Below are positions 15,926-25,065 of a DNA stretch of 64,000 nucleotides, one piece after another. Where the stretch lies: positions 1 to 64,000 of the forward strand of contig NZ_JAKLJA010000018.1 of NCBI RefSeq assembly GCF_022213065.1, written 5' to 3'. Origin of the DNA: Paraburkholderia tagetis (GTDB lineage Bacteria > Pseudomonadota > Gammaproteobacteria > Burkholderiales > Burkholderiaceae). Numbering within the stretch: the stretch's first letter is position 1; each line of letters starts with the position of its first letter. A program made the translations under genes and the position numbers. A model generated the notes under the pieces. The model was not told the origin of the DNA and did no database searches. It was given only the letters and a program-made list of their open reading frames with translations.

Positions 15926-17731
15926 ATGGACTTCGGCTTCAACCTGAACCGTACGGCCAACGCTTCGGCGTGGCGCGTGCTGCCCAATCGCTGGGATTTC
16001 GTGGCGTTCCCGCTCATCATTTGCCTGATCGCCATGGCCGTGGTGGGTTTCCATCAGACCTTGGCGCCCATCGCCACGCTCAAGACCCAGGCGATCTCGC
16101 TCGACCCGTCGATGCTGCCCGAGTACGCCATGCGCACCACGCTGCGCATGCTCGCGGCGATGGTCGCCTCGCTCGTGTTCACGCTGGTCTATGGCACGCT
16201 CGCGGCCAAGAGCCGGCGCGCGGGTCAGGTGCTGGTGCCGATCCTCGACATCCTGCAATCGGTGCCGGTGCTCGGCTACATTTCGTTTACCGTCACGTTC
16301 TTTCTCGCGCTGGTGCCTTCGCGCGTGCTGGGCGCGGAGCTTGCCGCGATCTTCGCGATCTTCACGAGCCAGGCCTGGAACATGACGTTCAGCTTCTACC
16401 AGTCGTTGCGCACGGTGCCGCGCGATCTGGATGAAGTCTCGCGCGGTTTTCACCTCACCGCGTGGCAGCGCTTCTGGAAGCTCGAAGTGCCGTTCTCGAT
16501 GCCGGGCCTCATCTGGAACATGATGATGTCGATGTCGGGCGGCTGGTTCTTCGTGGTGGCGTCTGAAGCGATCACGGTGGGCAACAACACGATCACGCTG
16601 CCGGGCATCGGCGCGTATCTGGCGCAGGCGATCACCGAGAAAAACCTGCACGCGGTGGGCTGGGTCATTCTCACGATGACGGTGGTGATCCTGGCCTACG
16701 ACCAGTTCCTGTTCCGCCCGCTGGTGGCCTGGGCCGACAAGTTCCGCATGGAGACCACGAGTTCGGGCGACGCGCCTGGTTCGTGGCTGCTCGACCTGAT
16801 TCGCCGCACGCATCTGATTCATCAATTGCTCGTGCCGCTCGGCTGGTGCTTCGCGAAAGCCGCGCGCGTGCCGTTCCGGCTGCCCACGGGCTTGACGTCC
16901 TCGTTGACGTCGCTAATCTCCCTCACCGCCATGCCCGTGGTGCAGCGCGCGGCGGCAGCGCCCGCGCGCCGCGCCGGCCTGCGCTCGAAGATCGGCGATA
17001 TCGTCTGGGCCGTCTTCGTGATCGCGCTCACGGCCTACGTGGTCTGGCGCGTGTTCGCCTTCGTGCGCACCGGCGTCACGCTCGACGAAGTCGGCCATGT
17101 GCTCGTGCTCGGCTTCATCACGCTGTTGCGCGTGATGCTGCTCATCGCGATCGCTTCGGTGATCTGGGTCCCGCTCGGCGTGCTGATCGGCCTGCGTCCC
17201 GCGCTCGCCGAGAAAATCCAGCCGCTCGCGCAGTTCCTTGCCGCGTTCCCGGCGAACCTGCTGTTCCCGGTGTTCGTGATCGTGATCGTGCGCTTTCACC
17301 TCAATCCTGACATCTGGCTGTCGCCGCTGATCGTGCTCGGCACCCAGTGGTATATCCTGTTCAACGTGATTGCCGGCGCCACCGCCTATCCGAACGACTA
17401 CAAGGAAGCGGCGAAGAACTTCCGCATCCGCGGCTGGCAGTGGTGGCGCCAGGCGATGCTGCCGGGCATCTTCCCGTACTACATCACGGGGGCGATCACG
17501 GCGTCGGGCGGCGCATGGAACGCGAGCATCGTGTCCGAGTTCGTGCAGTGGGGCGACACCAAGGTCGCCGCGCACGGTCTTGGCGCCTATATCGCGCAGA
17601 CGACCGCCGCCGGCGACTATCCGAAGATCATTCTCGGCATTGCCGTGATGTCGTTGTTCGTCACGCTGTTCAACCGCGTGCTCTGGCGTCCCCTCTACAC
17701 TTACGCGGAGTCCCGGCTGCGGCTCGACTGA
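15926..17731 (+). CDS. ABC transporter permease with two fused permease domains
   Basis: The 601-residue inner-membrane protein contains two BPD_transp_1 domains in one chain, at roughly residues 60-275 and 375-590. Each has five to six membrane segments and its own EAA loop (DLDEVSRGFHLTAWQRFWKL and DYKEAAKNFRIRGWQWWRQA). Such a chain can form the whole channel without a partner. The sequence resembles the NitT/TauT-type superfamily. GGGGAGG lies about 8 bases before the ATG. The ATPase gene follows after 30 bases. No solute-binding protein is encoded nearby, so the substrate is unknown, and the receptor may be encoded elsewhere or be absent. Confidence 0.85.
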   Translation: MDFGFNLNRTANASAWRVLPNRWDFVAFPLIICLIAMAVVGFHQTLAPIATLKTQAISLDPSMLPEYAMRTTLRMLAAMVASLVFTLVYGTLAAKSRRAGQVLVPILDILQSVPVLGYISFTVTFFLALVPSRVLGAELAAIFAIFTSQAWNMTFSFYQSLRTVPRDLDEVSRGFHLTAWQRFWKLEVPFSMPGLIWNMMMSMSGGWFFVVASEAITVGNNTITLPGIGAYLAQAITEKNLHAVGWVILTMTVVILAYDQFLFRPLVAWADKFRMETTSSGDAPGSWLLDLIRRTHLIHQLLVPLGWCFAKAARVPFRLPTGLTSSLTSLISLTAMPVVQRAAAAPARRAGLRSKIGDIVWAVFVIALTAYVVWRVFAFVRTGVTLDEVGHVLVLGFITLLRVMLLIAIASVIWVPLGVLIGLRPALAEKIQPLAQFLAAFPANLLFPVFVIVIVRFHLNPDIWLSPLIVLGTQWYILFNVIAGATAYPNDYKEAAKNFRIRGWQWWRQAMLPGIFPYYITGAITASGGAWNASIVSEFVQWGDTKVAAHGLGAYIAQTTAAGDYPKIILGIAVMSLFVTLFNRVLWRPLYTYAESRLRLD

Positions 17732-17761
17732 TCGAATAATCGAAGGCTCGAAGGTAAAGCG

Positions 17762-19135
17762 ATGCAAAACCCCAAGACCCTAAGCTCCACAACGAGCACC
17801 ACACCGGGCACCGCACACGGCGACGCGCAGAACGTCCCGAATCCGCCGCGTATCGGCGAGGAAATCCTGCGTGTGCAGAACGTGTGCCGGGGCTTCAACA
17901 AGACCCAGGGCGAGCTGCTCGTGCTCGACGACGCCAATCTGTCGCTGCGCGAGGGCGAGATCGTCGGGCTGCTCGGCCGCTCGGGCTCGGGCAAGTCCAC
18001 GCTCCTGCGTATCATCGCCGGGCTGATTTCGCCCACCTCGGGCGAGGTTAGCTGGCGCGGCAAGCCGCTCGATGGTCCCGCAGAAGGCGTGGCGATGGTG
18101 TTCCAGACCTTCGCGCTGTTCCCGTGGCTCACGGTGCTGCAGAACGTGGAAGCCGGCCTCGAAGCGCAAGGCGTGGGCGCGCGCGCGCGCCGCGAGCGGG
18201 CGCTGGCTGCCATCGACCTGATCGGTCTGGACGGTTTCGAAAACGCCTACCCGCGCGAACTCTCGGGCGGCATGCGCCAGCGCGTGGGCTTCGCGCGTGC
18301 GCTCGTCGTGGACCCGATGCTCATGCTGATGGACGAGCCGTTCTCGGCGCTCGACGTGCTGACCGCCGAAACGCTGCGTACCGACTTGCTCGACCTCTGG
18401 ACGCAAGGGCGCCTGCCGATCAAGTCGGTGCTGATCGTCACGCACAACATCGAGGAAGCGGTGTTCATGTGCGACCGCATTCTCGTTTTGTCGTCGAATC
18501 CGGGGCGCGTGGTGGCCGAGATCAAGGTGCCGTTCAAGCACCCGCGCAACCGTCTGGACCCGGCGTTCCGCAAGCTCGTGGACGACATCTACGCGAAGAT
18601 GACCGCGCGCCAGACCGGCGAGACCACCAGGAAGGGGCTCGAGCTTGGCAGCTGGCTGCCGCGCGTGTCGACCAACCTGATGGCCGGTTTGATCGAGACG
18701 CTGGCGGCGGCGCCGTATCACGGCCGCGCCGACATGCCCGAGATCGCGCGCTCGCTGCACCTGGAGGTGGACGATCTGTTCCCGATCGCCGAAGTGCTCC
18801 AGAACCTCGGGTTCGCCGACGTGCGCGAAGGCGATGTGCTGCTCACGCCGCCCGCGCGCGTGTTTGCGGAATTCGGCACGCAGGAGCGCAAGATGATGTT
18901 CGCCGAGCATTTGCTGCGCCATGTGCCGCTGGCCGCGCGGATCAAGAAAGTGCTCAACGAGCGCCCGGGCCATCGCGCGCCGCGCGTGCGCTTCGAGCAG
19001 GAACTCGAAGACTTTCTTTCGGACGGCGCCGCGGAAGAGACGCTCGACACCGTCATCGACTGGGGCCGTTACGGCGAGATTTTCTCGTACAACGACCAGT
19101 CGGAAATCTTCAGCCTCGAAGACGTGGAGTCTTGA
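17762..19135 (+). CDS. ABC ATPase with C-terminal AAA-associated domain
   Basis: Residues 1-35 are a variable lead. The ATPase core has Walker A GRSGSGKST (about 76-84), signature LSGGMRQR, Walker B LMLMDEPFSALD and the switch His in VTHNIEEAV, all typical of the NitT/TauT ATPase group. After about residue 300 comes an extra domain of about 150 residues (GLIETLAAAPYHGRADMPEIARSL...) that I recognise as the AAA-associated C-terminal domain; it looks like a winged helix and is of unknown function. It is the partner of the fused permease just upstream and ends at a strong bidirectional terminator. Confidence 0.85.
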   Translation: MQNPKTLSSTTSTTPGTAHGDAQNVPNPPRIGEEILRVQNVCRGFNKTQGELLVLDDANLSLREGEIVGLLGRSGSGKSTLLRIIAGLISPTSGEVSWRGKPLDGPAEGVAMVFQTFALFPWLTVLQNVEAGLEAQGVGARARRERALAAIDLIGLDGFENAYPRELSGGMRQRVGFARALVVDPMLMLMDEPFSALDVLTAETLRTDLLDLWTQGRLPIKSVLIVTHNIEEAVFMCDRILVLSSNPGRVVAEIKVPFKHPRNRLDPAFRKLVDDIYAKMTARQTGETTRKGLELGSWLPRVSTNLMAGLIETLAAAPYHGRADMPEIARSLHLEVDDLFPIAEVLQNLGFADVREGDVLLTPPARVFAEFGTQERKMMFAEHLLRHVPLAARIKKVLNERPGHRAPRVRFEQELEDFLSDGAAEETLDTVIDWGRYGEIFSYNDQSEIFSLEDVES

Positions 19136-19185
19136 TCGTCCGGTGGGTTGGGCGTCGCTTTGTGTCGTTGCGCGCCTTCTCGTGG

Positions 19186-19220
19186 CATAAAAAACGGTCG
19201 CCTCGGCGACCGTTTTTTTA
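19186..19220. terminator. bidirectional Rho-independent terminator
   Basis: The hairpin CGGTCGCC-TC-GGCGACCG is flanked by AAAAAA on the left and TTTTTTT on the right, so it can stop both the ABC operon on the plus strand and the lipoprotein pair on the minus strand. Confidence 0.92.
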
Positions 19221-19235
19221 TGCGCTGTCCGCTGT

Positions 19236-19793
19236 CTATTGCAGCGTGCCCCAGCGCTCCACCGCCGGCTCCGCCGTCGCCCATTTCCAGCCGCTATCGT
19301 CGTGGCAGGTGCTGGCCGTGTACCACTGCTCGGGCGCGTCGGCGGCTTCGCCGTCCTGCACCGAGAACACGAACTCCTTGCACAGCGCGAGCGCCGAGGC
19401 AAACGCGCGCGTCACGCGCACCTGGCCATGACCGTTCTCGACCGGCAGCGAATGCTTGATGCGCCAGATGTCCATGCCGCCCACGGGCAGGCGGCCGGCT
19501 GTCTCGGCGATCATTTCCTGCTGGTCGGCGTGCATGCTCTTCATGAAGCGGTTGACGGCCTCGTCGGTGGCCGCCTGCACCGCAATGCCCACGCCCACAC
19601 CCACCGCCGGATTCGCCGTCACGATGCCGGTGGCGGCGGCCGCCGCCGCGCCGCTGGCTGCGCCGATCGACGCGCAGCCGCTCGACGCGAGCGCGACGCC
19701 CGCACATAGCGCGGCAAGCGCGACGACACGGATGGCCGCGCGCGGCACGGCCTGCCTTTGCCTTTGCGCGGCGAACTCGTTCGCGCCGCTCAT
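19236..19793 (-). CDS. putative lipoprotein, paralogue of upstream gene
   Basis: I do not know the family. The 185-residue protein has an N-terminal hydrophobic segment ending VALASSGCAS, a lipoprotein-like but non-canonical cleavage site. An Ala/Gly-rich stretch follows that may span or insert into a membrane (residues 43-72), then a polar C-terminal domain with FSVQDGEAADAPEQWYTASTC and the ending WKWATAEPAVERWGTLQ. That C-terminal domain is clearly homologous to the product of the gene just upstream, which ends WKWASAEPATDRWGALQ. The start ATG overlaps the upstream stop (ATGA), so the two are translationally coupled. The Trp-rich ending shared by both is a recognisable signature. Confidence 0.75.
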   Translation of the reverse strand: MSGANEFAAQRQRQAVPRAAIRVVALAALCAGVALASSGCASIGAASGAAAAAATGIVTANPAVGVGVGIAVQAATDEAVNRFMKSMHADQQEMIAETAGRLPVGGMDIWRIKHSLPVENGHGQVRVTRAFASALALCKEFVFSVQDGEAADAPEQWYTASTCHDDSGWKWATAEPAVERWGTLQ

Positions 19794-20419
19794 TGCAGCG
19801 CGCCCCAGCGGTCGGTCGCCGGTTCCGCCGACGCCCACTTCCACGTCTCGCCGTCGCGGCAAACCGAGGCCACGTAGAACGCGCTGGAGGATGGCTTGTC
19901 CTTGGTCGCGTCTTGATCGACGGAGAACACGATCTCCTTGCAGTCGAGCGCGCCGCTGCTGATCGTGCGGCTCACGGTGACGCGGCCATGCGCGTCGTCT
20001 TCTATGGGAAACGAATGGACGATGGACCAGGGCGCCACGCCGCCCACGTCGAGCGGCCCGGCGGCCTTCGCGATGCTGTCCTGGGTGTTGCGGTGTACCA
20101 CGCGCTCCGAATACTGCACGCCGGTCTTCGCGGCGGCCACAGCGGCGAGGCCGATGCCGGTGGCGGCCGCCGCGTTGCTCGTCACCTTCGAGGCGAGCGC
20201 CGCGCCGGCCACGCCGGCGCCCGTTTGCGCGCCTTCGGAGTAGAGCGAGCTGCACGCGGAGCAGGCGAGGCTTGCCACGGCGGCGAGCAGCGTGAGCGCC
20301 GCCGTGCGCCGCCGCCGGGCGCTCGAAGCGAGAGGTCGGGAGCGCGCCGCGGCGGCCGAAGGCGCGATTCGCGGAGCCGACGTTGGCGCATTGCACGCCA
20401 GAGCACTTCGTTCTTGCAT
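19790..20419 (-). CDS. putative lipoprotein, paralogue of downstream gene
   Basis: The 209-residue protein has a basic N-terminal region of about 38 residues, then a signal-like segment TAALTLLAAVASLACSACSS with a lipobox-like Cys, an Ala/Gly-rich segment (residues 65-95) and a C-terminal domain (WSIVHSFPIEDDAHGRVTVSR...ending WKWASAEPATDRWGALQ). The downstream gene repeats this plan, so the pair is a tandem duplication that has diverged. An AGGGAA site precedes the chosen ATG. The long basic region before the signal segment is odd; a start further in (near residue 30) would also give a signal peptide but lacks a good codon. The function is unknown. A sigma-54 activator gene lies upstream on the same strand. 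Confidence 0.72.
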   Translation of the reverse strand: MQERSALACNAPTSAPRIAPSAAAARSRPLASSARRRRTAALTLLAAVASLACSACSSLYSEGAQTGAGVAGAALASKVTSNAAAATGIGLAAVAAAKTGVQYSERVVHRNTQDSIAKAAGPLDVGGVAPWSIVHSFPIEDDAHGRVTVSRTISSGALDCKEIVFSVDQDATKDKPSSSAFYVASVCRDGETWKWASAEPATDRWGALQ

Positions 20420-20587
20420 GTTGGTTCCCTGCCGCTTGCGGCTGGAAGCCACCCTGCGCGGGCCTCCAGCACGTTTTGGTGCTGCGGATTGTGCAGGATG
20501 ACCTCTACAAAGGGGATAGGTAAAGTGCAAGAAATTGAAAAACGTGGTGCGCAGCCTGTCGTTGCGTGGTTGTGGGCGCCGCCTTTG

Positions 20588-21709
20588 TCAGTCCGCGTCG
20601 CGTGTGTCGGCGTCGTTCTCACCTTCGTCGGGCGCGCTGGTGTCGCCGTCCTCGGCGCCATAGCTGCCGAGCCGGTTATAGAGCGTCTTCAGGCTCACGC
20701 CGAGCGTGCGCGCCGCGAGCCGCTTGTCGCCGCCGCAGTACTTGAGCGTGCCGAGGATGATCTGCTTTTGGGCGTCGGCGAGCGGCGTGCCGATCCATAC
20801 GCTCATCGAGTCGCCTTGCGTCACAGGTTTTTTCACGCGCGGAACGAGTTGCGGATGGGCGATCTCGACCGTCTTCTCCGCTAGGATGAACGCGCGGTAC
20901 ACGGCGTTCTTGAGCTCGCGCACGTTGCCGGGCCACGACCAGTTGCGCACGGTCTCGAGCGCGCGCTTGCTGAAGATCTTTTGCGTGCCGCTTTCCTCAT
21001 TGAGCTCGGTGAGAAAGAACTGGGCGAGCAGTTCGCGGTCGCGCTCGCGTTCGCGCAACGGCGGCGCGCGCAGCGGAAACACGGCGAGGCGATACATGAG
21101 GTCCTCGCGCAGCGCGTTATCCCTCACGGCCGCCACGGGATCGCGATTGGTGGCCGCGATGATGCGCACGTCGCCGCGTATCGCCTCGTTGCTGCCGACC
21201 GGATAGTACTCGCCGGTTTCGAGCGCGCGCAGTAGCTTGACCTGATGCAGCAGCGACATCTCGGTGACTTCGTCGAGAAAGAGCGTGCCGCCGCGCGCGT
21301 GCTCGAAGTGGCCGTCGCGCGCCTGCACGGCGCCTGTGAAACTGCCTTTCTCGTGGCCGAACAACTCGGCTTCGATCAGATCGTCGGGAATCGCGCCGCA
21401 GTTCACGGCGATGAACGGACCGTCGCGGCGCGTGCTTTGCGCGTGGATCGTGCGTGCCACGAGCTCCTTGCCGGTGCCCGACTCGCCCACGATCAGCGCG
21501 GTGGCGTCGGTGAGCGCCACGCGCTCGATCTGTCCGTAGAGCTCCTGCATGATCGCCGACGAGCCGTACAGCAAACCGTACGACTGCAAGCCCGCGACGC
21601 GCGGGCCCGATGGATCGCTGCGGCGCGTTTCATTGCCTTTCTCGTTGCGCCGTTCTGCGCGCTGTTCGTCTCGTTCGGCGGCGGGCAAGCCCGGCTCGAT
21701 TGACGCCAT
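20588..21709 (-). CDS. sigma-54 activator without receiver domain
   Basis: The 373-residue protein consists of a short polar N-terminus (about 55 residues), an AAA+ domain and a Fis-type DNA-binding domain. Walker A is GESGTGKE, the sigma-54 contact loop is GSFTGA (the usual GAFTGA with Ala to Ser), Walker B is GGTLFLDE, and the C-terminus has RTLGVSLKTLYNRLGSYG. It lacks both a receiver and any recognisable sensory domain, as in PspF-type activators, so control may come from a partner protein. I chose the ATG at 21709 with AGGA upstream over a TTG at 21727. It is related to the complete regulator at 23.1 kb, with nearly the same Fis domain. Confidence 0.88.
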   Translation of the reverse strand: MASIEPGLPAAERDEQRAERRNEKGNETRRSDPSGPRVAGLQSYGLLYGSSAIMQELYGQIERVALTDATALIVGESGTGKELVARTIHAQSTRRDGPFIAVNCGAIPDDLIEAELFGHEKGSFTGAVQARDGHFEHARGGTLFLDEVTEMSLLHQVKLLRALETGEYYPVGSNEAIRGDVRIIAATNRDPVAAVRDNALREDLMYRLAVFPLRAPPLRERERDRELLAQFFLTELNEESGTQKIFSKRALETVRNWSWPGNVRELKNAVYRAFILAEKTVEIAHPQLVPRVKKPVTQGDSMSVWIGTPLADAQKQIILGTLKYCGGDKRLAARTLGVSLKTLYNRLGSYGAEDGDTSAPDEGENDADTRDAD

Positions 21710-22339
21710 GGCGTATTCGTCCTGCAAATTGGGTGTGCGGCCAGAAGCCGGAAAGCGCTCGCGACGCCTGTTGCGCGGGCGCGGCGCGTGGGCAAGGGCC
21801 GGGAGCGCAGCCGGCAGACCGGCCGCGCCGGTGCCGCAAGCGATCTTGCCAGCTCATCCGACGGGCTGTCTCGCCCGCAAGATCTCGCGGACCGCCTCGA
21901 CAGGCCGCCTGACAATCTGTTCCGGACCGGCTGTCCAGGACTAGCACGGACAACGCCGCGTCGACGGCCTCGGAACCTCCATCTCGTAAACATTTAACCA
22001 CTGCCGTACCGTGCAGGGCAATCGACGTGCCACATTGCGTGCGCGCCGGCGTGCCGTTGCTGGCCCGTTGGTGGCCGATCAGGGCGTTTCGATGGCGTCT
22101 CGATGGCGTTTATGTGGGCGTTTTGACGCCACTCACCGCCGCGAAACGCCGCCGCCTGGCATGTCTCATGCTGCGCAACTCCAACCTCTGCGGGGCGTCT
22201 ACGCTATAGCAGACGGGTGTCCTGCTCGCCGGGTCGCGGCTGCCACCGCTGATGACCTGCTGGCGGCACATGAACTGCGCGCCGTCTGTTCGAGCCGTTC
22301 CGAACCGCTTCATTGGCGACGATATTGGGAGAATGCGAT
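21710..22339. other. gap upstream of the receiver-less sigma-54 activator
   Basis: These 630 bases lie between divergent genes. Both promoters must be here, but I find no clear sigma-70 or -24/-12 element and no convincing coding region on either strand. Confidence 0.35.
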
Positions 22340-22687
22340 ATGGCAAGAAACAAGCCTGGACTGATTGGAACCTTGTTTGCGATGGGTGCGCTTGGTGCGA
22401 CGGCCGGCATGCTGGCATGGCGCTGGTCGCAACGGCATCGCATGCAGCGGCAGAGTTTCTATCGCGAACTGAGCCGCTGGGAAGGCGAGGGCGGCGCATT
22501 GGTGGAGAACGGTGCTGGCGCGCCGGGTGTGGCCGCCGCCGACAGTGGCGCGGGCATGGCCGGCACGATGGACGCGCGCGTGGCGAGCAAGACGGCGCGC
22601 ACACCGGTCAACGGCTTGCCGAGCGACGAGTCGACCGGTGCCTGGCCGTTTCCGCACGGGGACAGCGGCCCGGTCACGCGGCACTGA
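22340..22687 (+). CDS. hypothetical small membrane-anchored protein
   Basis: The 115-residue protein has one N-terminal membrane segment (GLIGTLFAMGALGATAGMLAW, about residues 7-27). A basic stretch (RWSQRHRMQRQ) follows that would keep the rest in the cytoplasm, then a polar, disordered-looking tail. GGGAGAA lies 8 bases before the ATG, favouring 22340 over an in-frame TTG at 22313. I do not recognise a family. It sits between the two sigma-54 activator genes. Confidence 0.6.
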   Translation: MARNKPGLIGTLFAMGALGATAGMLAWRWSQRHRMQRQSFYRELSRWEGEGGALVENGAGAPGVAAADSGAGMAGTMDARVASKTARTPVNGLPSDESTGAWPFPHGDSGPVTRH

Positions 22688-23123
22688 AGCCACGCGCCAG
22701 CGCGAGCGACGCCGTCCCGCGCCGGAAAATCGAGCGCACAACCGGGAGGGTGCCACCGCGCGCGGCACCGCGCGTGGTTTGGCACGCCGTAGCGCTTGTC
22801 ACGCTGCCGCGCCGCCCGCGAGGCGCCGCCCTGCGTCGAGCAACGCGCGCAAACCTATCTCGATTAAGTCTATAATAGTGATATCCACAACAATCGAGGT
22901 TCGGGTTGCGTGCTGGCTGCGGTATTGTTGCGTTAGTGCAGCTAAAACCGCTCACTCGCCGTCTTGAGCGCCCCCGACCGTTTCGTACTCCCCTGCTGCA
23001 GCGCGACAGTATGCGCCGCGAAGCCTGCGGTGCCGATTCATGTTGCCTCGCGGCCCGCGCTTGCCGCGGCGCCGCCGCTGTTGCGCCTGGGAGCCACTCA
23101 TCTTTCAGTGCTGACGAGACGCG
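22688..23123. promoter_or_regulatory. upstream region of the NtrC-like regulator
   Basis: This 436-base gap contains no supported gene. A perfect TATAAT stands at 22871-22876 in a locally AT-rich patch. The expected -35 position lacks a TTGACA-like box, so the promoter would depend on an activator or be weak. If used, the leader would be about 240 bases. Confidence 0.4.
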
Positions 23124-24509
23124 ATGCCACATGTATTGATTGTCGATGACGACGCGCAAACCCGCGAAGCACTCGCCGCCGTGGTGACCGAAGACGGTCT
23201 TACCACCGCGCAGGCAGGCGACCTGCGCGAGGCGCGCATCCAGCTGATCCGGCAGATGCCGGACGTCGTCTTCACCGACCTGAAGCTGCCCGACGGCAGC
23301 GGCACGGATCTTTTCCAGGACCTCGACCCGCGCTCGGGCGTGGAGCTCGTCGTCATCACCGGCCACGCGAGCGTGGAGACGGCTGTCGATGCGCTCAAGT
23401 CGGGCGCCATCGACTATCTGGTCAAGCCGATCAACCTCCAGCGCGTGAAGGCGATTCTCAATCGCCTGCCGCGCGCGGGCGACCTCAAGGCCGAAATCGG
23501 CACGCTGCGCGGCGAGCTGCGCCGCATGGGGCGCTTCGGCCTCATGATGGGCAATTCGCCGGCAATGCAGGAGGTCTACGACCAGATCGGCCGCGTCGCG
23601 CCCACGCCGGCGTCCGTGATGCTCGTGGGCGAGTCGGGCACGGGCAAGGAAGTGGCCGCTCAGACCATCCATCAGCTGAGCCTGCGCCGCAAGCACGAAT
23701 TTCTCGCCGTGAATTGCGGTGCGATCTCGCCGAATCTGATCGAGTCGGAGATGTTCGGCCACGAGCGCGGCTCGTTTACCGGCGCGGACCGTCAGCACAA
23801 AGGCTATTTCGAGCGTGCGAACGGCGGCACGCTGTTTCTCGACGAAATCACCGAAATGCCGATCGAGCTCCAAGTGAAGCTGCTGCGCGTGCTGGAGACG
23901 GGCATGTTCATGCGCGTGGGCACGACCAAGGAGATCGAGACCGACGTGCGCCTGATCGCGGCGACCAACCGCGACCCGGAGCAGGCCGTCGAGGAGGGCA
24001 AGCTGCGCCTCGACCTCTATCACCGGCTCAACGTGTTCCCGATCAGCCTGCCGCCGCTGCGCGAGCGCGGCAAGGACGTGGAGCTGCTCGCCCAGGCGTT
24101 CCTCGACGAGCTCAACGAGCGCCACGGCACGAAAAAGCAGTTCCCGGCGGCCGTGCGCGACACGCTGGCCGGGTATCCGTGGCCGGGCAACGTGCGCGAG
24201 CTGAAGAACTACGTGCAGCGCGCGCACATCATGTCTGGCGCCGAAGGCGATCTCACGGCGGCGGTGCCGTTGCAGATCTCGATTTCGAAGCCCGTGGCGG
24301 GCACGGCGGTGACGATCCCGTTCGGCACCTCGCTCGCCGATGCCGACCGCCAGTTGATTCTCGCGACGCTCGAGCAGTGCGGCGGCGTGAAGACGCGCGC
24401 GGCGGAGATTCTCGGCATCAGCCTGAAGACGCTCTATAACCGGCTCGTCGAATACGGCAACGAGGGCGGCAAGGGCGAAGCGACCGCGCGCGCTGCAGGC
24501 GGCGCCTGA
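23124..24509 (+). CDS. NtrC-family sigma-54 response regulator
   Basis: The 461-residue protein contains a receiver (residues 1-115; Asp52 in VVFTDLKLPDGSG, Lys in YLVKPINL), an AAA+ domain with Walker A GESGTGKE (169-176), sigma-54 contact loop GSFTGA (216-221, Ser in place of the usual Ala), Walker B GTLFLDE, and a C-terminal Fis helix-turn-helix (RAAEILGISLKTLYNRLVEYG). No histidine kinase gene is adjacent, so its partner is encoded elsewhere. The start has no strong ribosome-binding site (GAGACGCG only), but the N-terminus MPHVLIVDDD is exactly what a receiver needs. Confidence 0.9.
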   Translation: MPHVLIVDDDAQTREALAAVVTEDGLTTAQAGDLREARIQLIRQMPDVVFTDLKLPDGSGTDLFQDLDPRSGVELVVITGHASVETAVDALKSGAIDYLVKPINLQRVKAILNRLPRAGDLKAEIGTLRGELRRMGRFGLMMGNSPAMQEVYDQIGRVAPTPASVMLVGESGTGKEVAAQTIHQLSLRRKHEFLAVNCGAISPNLIESEMFGHERGSFTGADRQHKGYFERANGGTLFLDEITEMPIELQVKLLRVLETGMFMRVGTTKEIETDVRLIAATNRDPEQAVEEGKLRLDLYHRLNVFPISLPPLRERGKDVELLAQAFLDELNERHGTKKQFPAAVRDTLAGYPWPGNVRELKNYVQRAHIMSGAEGDLTAAVPLQISISKPVAGTAVTIPFGTSLADADRQLILATLEQCGGVKTRAAEILGISLKTLYNRLVEYGNEGGKGEATARAAGGA

Positions 24510-24666
24510 GCGCTACAGCACCGGAGCGCCGGGGCGCATGAGCGGCCGCGTGCTCATGCGGGTGCGTACTTTGACGGGAACCGGTGGTGTTGGTACGTGC
24601 GCTGCGTGGCTTGTGGCTGGTACGTGGTTTGTGACTTGCTCTGTAGAACCTCTCGAGGAGCAACCG

Positions 24667-24924
24667 ATGCTGAGCTACCGATTCCCCGATCCCGCCGATC
24701 TTCTGCGCATGCAGCCCTGGCGTGCGCATACGCCGCAGCCCGACGATCCCCCGCCCACTGAACCCGGCGAGCCCGATGCGCCGCCCATCGGCGATCCGCC
24801 GCCCGAGCCCGATGAAGCGCCGCGCTTCTGCCACGGCTTCTGCCACGCTTTGGCCATCGCTTCGTCTCCCGCTTCGTCTCCCGCTTTGTCCCCGCTTCAT
24901 GGGCCGCCGCGTCAGGTTCGCTGA
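24667..24924 (+). CDS. small proline-rich hypothetical protein
   Basis: The 85-residue protein begins MLSYRFPDPADLL and then has a Pro/Asp/Glu-rich segment (residues 25-55; PDDPPPTEPGEPDAPP, DPPPEPDE) that must be unstructured and acidic. A GAGGAG site lies 7 bases before the ATG, stronger than that of many real genes here. The last 25 residues are Ser/Ala/Pro-rich and may be fortuitous. I know of similar short Pro-rich frames in Burkholderia, but no function is known to me. Confidence 0.5.
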   Translation: MLSYRFPDPADLLRMQPWRAHTPQPDDPPPTEPGEPDAPPIGDPPPEPDEAPRFCHGFCHALAIASSPASSPALSPLHGPPRQVR

Positions 24925-25065
24925 CACTCGTGATTTTTATGTACAGGTTACAAACGAATCGCCATTTTTACCGGCATTTTCACCCAACGGCCCCTAGACT
25001 ATAAGCACACCGCCGCCTGGCCACCTGGCTGTCGGTCCGCGGCACAGGCCGCAGGAGGCATCGAC

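Noticed and set aside
22011..22364. 117-codon plus-strand frame before the small membrane protein
   Set aside because: Mixed Arg/Ala-rich composition, no start signal, and it overlaps the well supported start at 22340.
22905..22935. sigma-54 promoter TGGCTGCGGTATTGTTGC
   Set aside because: The GG to GC spacing is 13 bases rather than 10.
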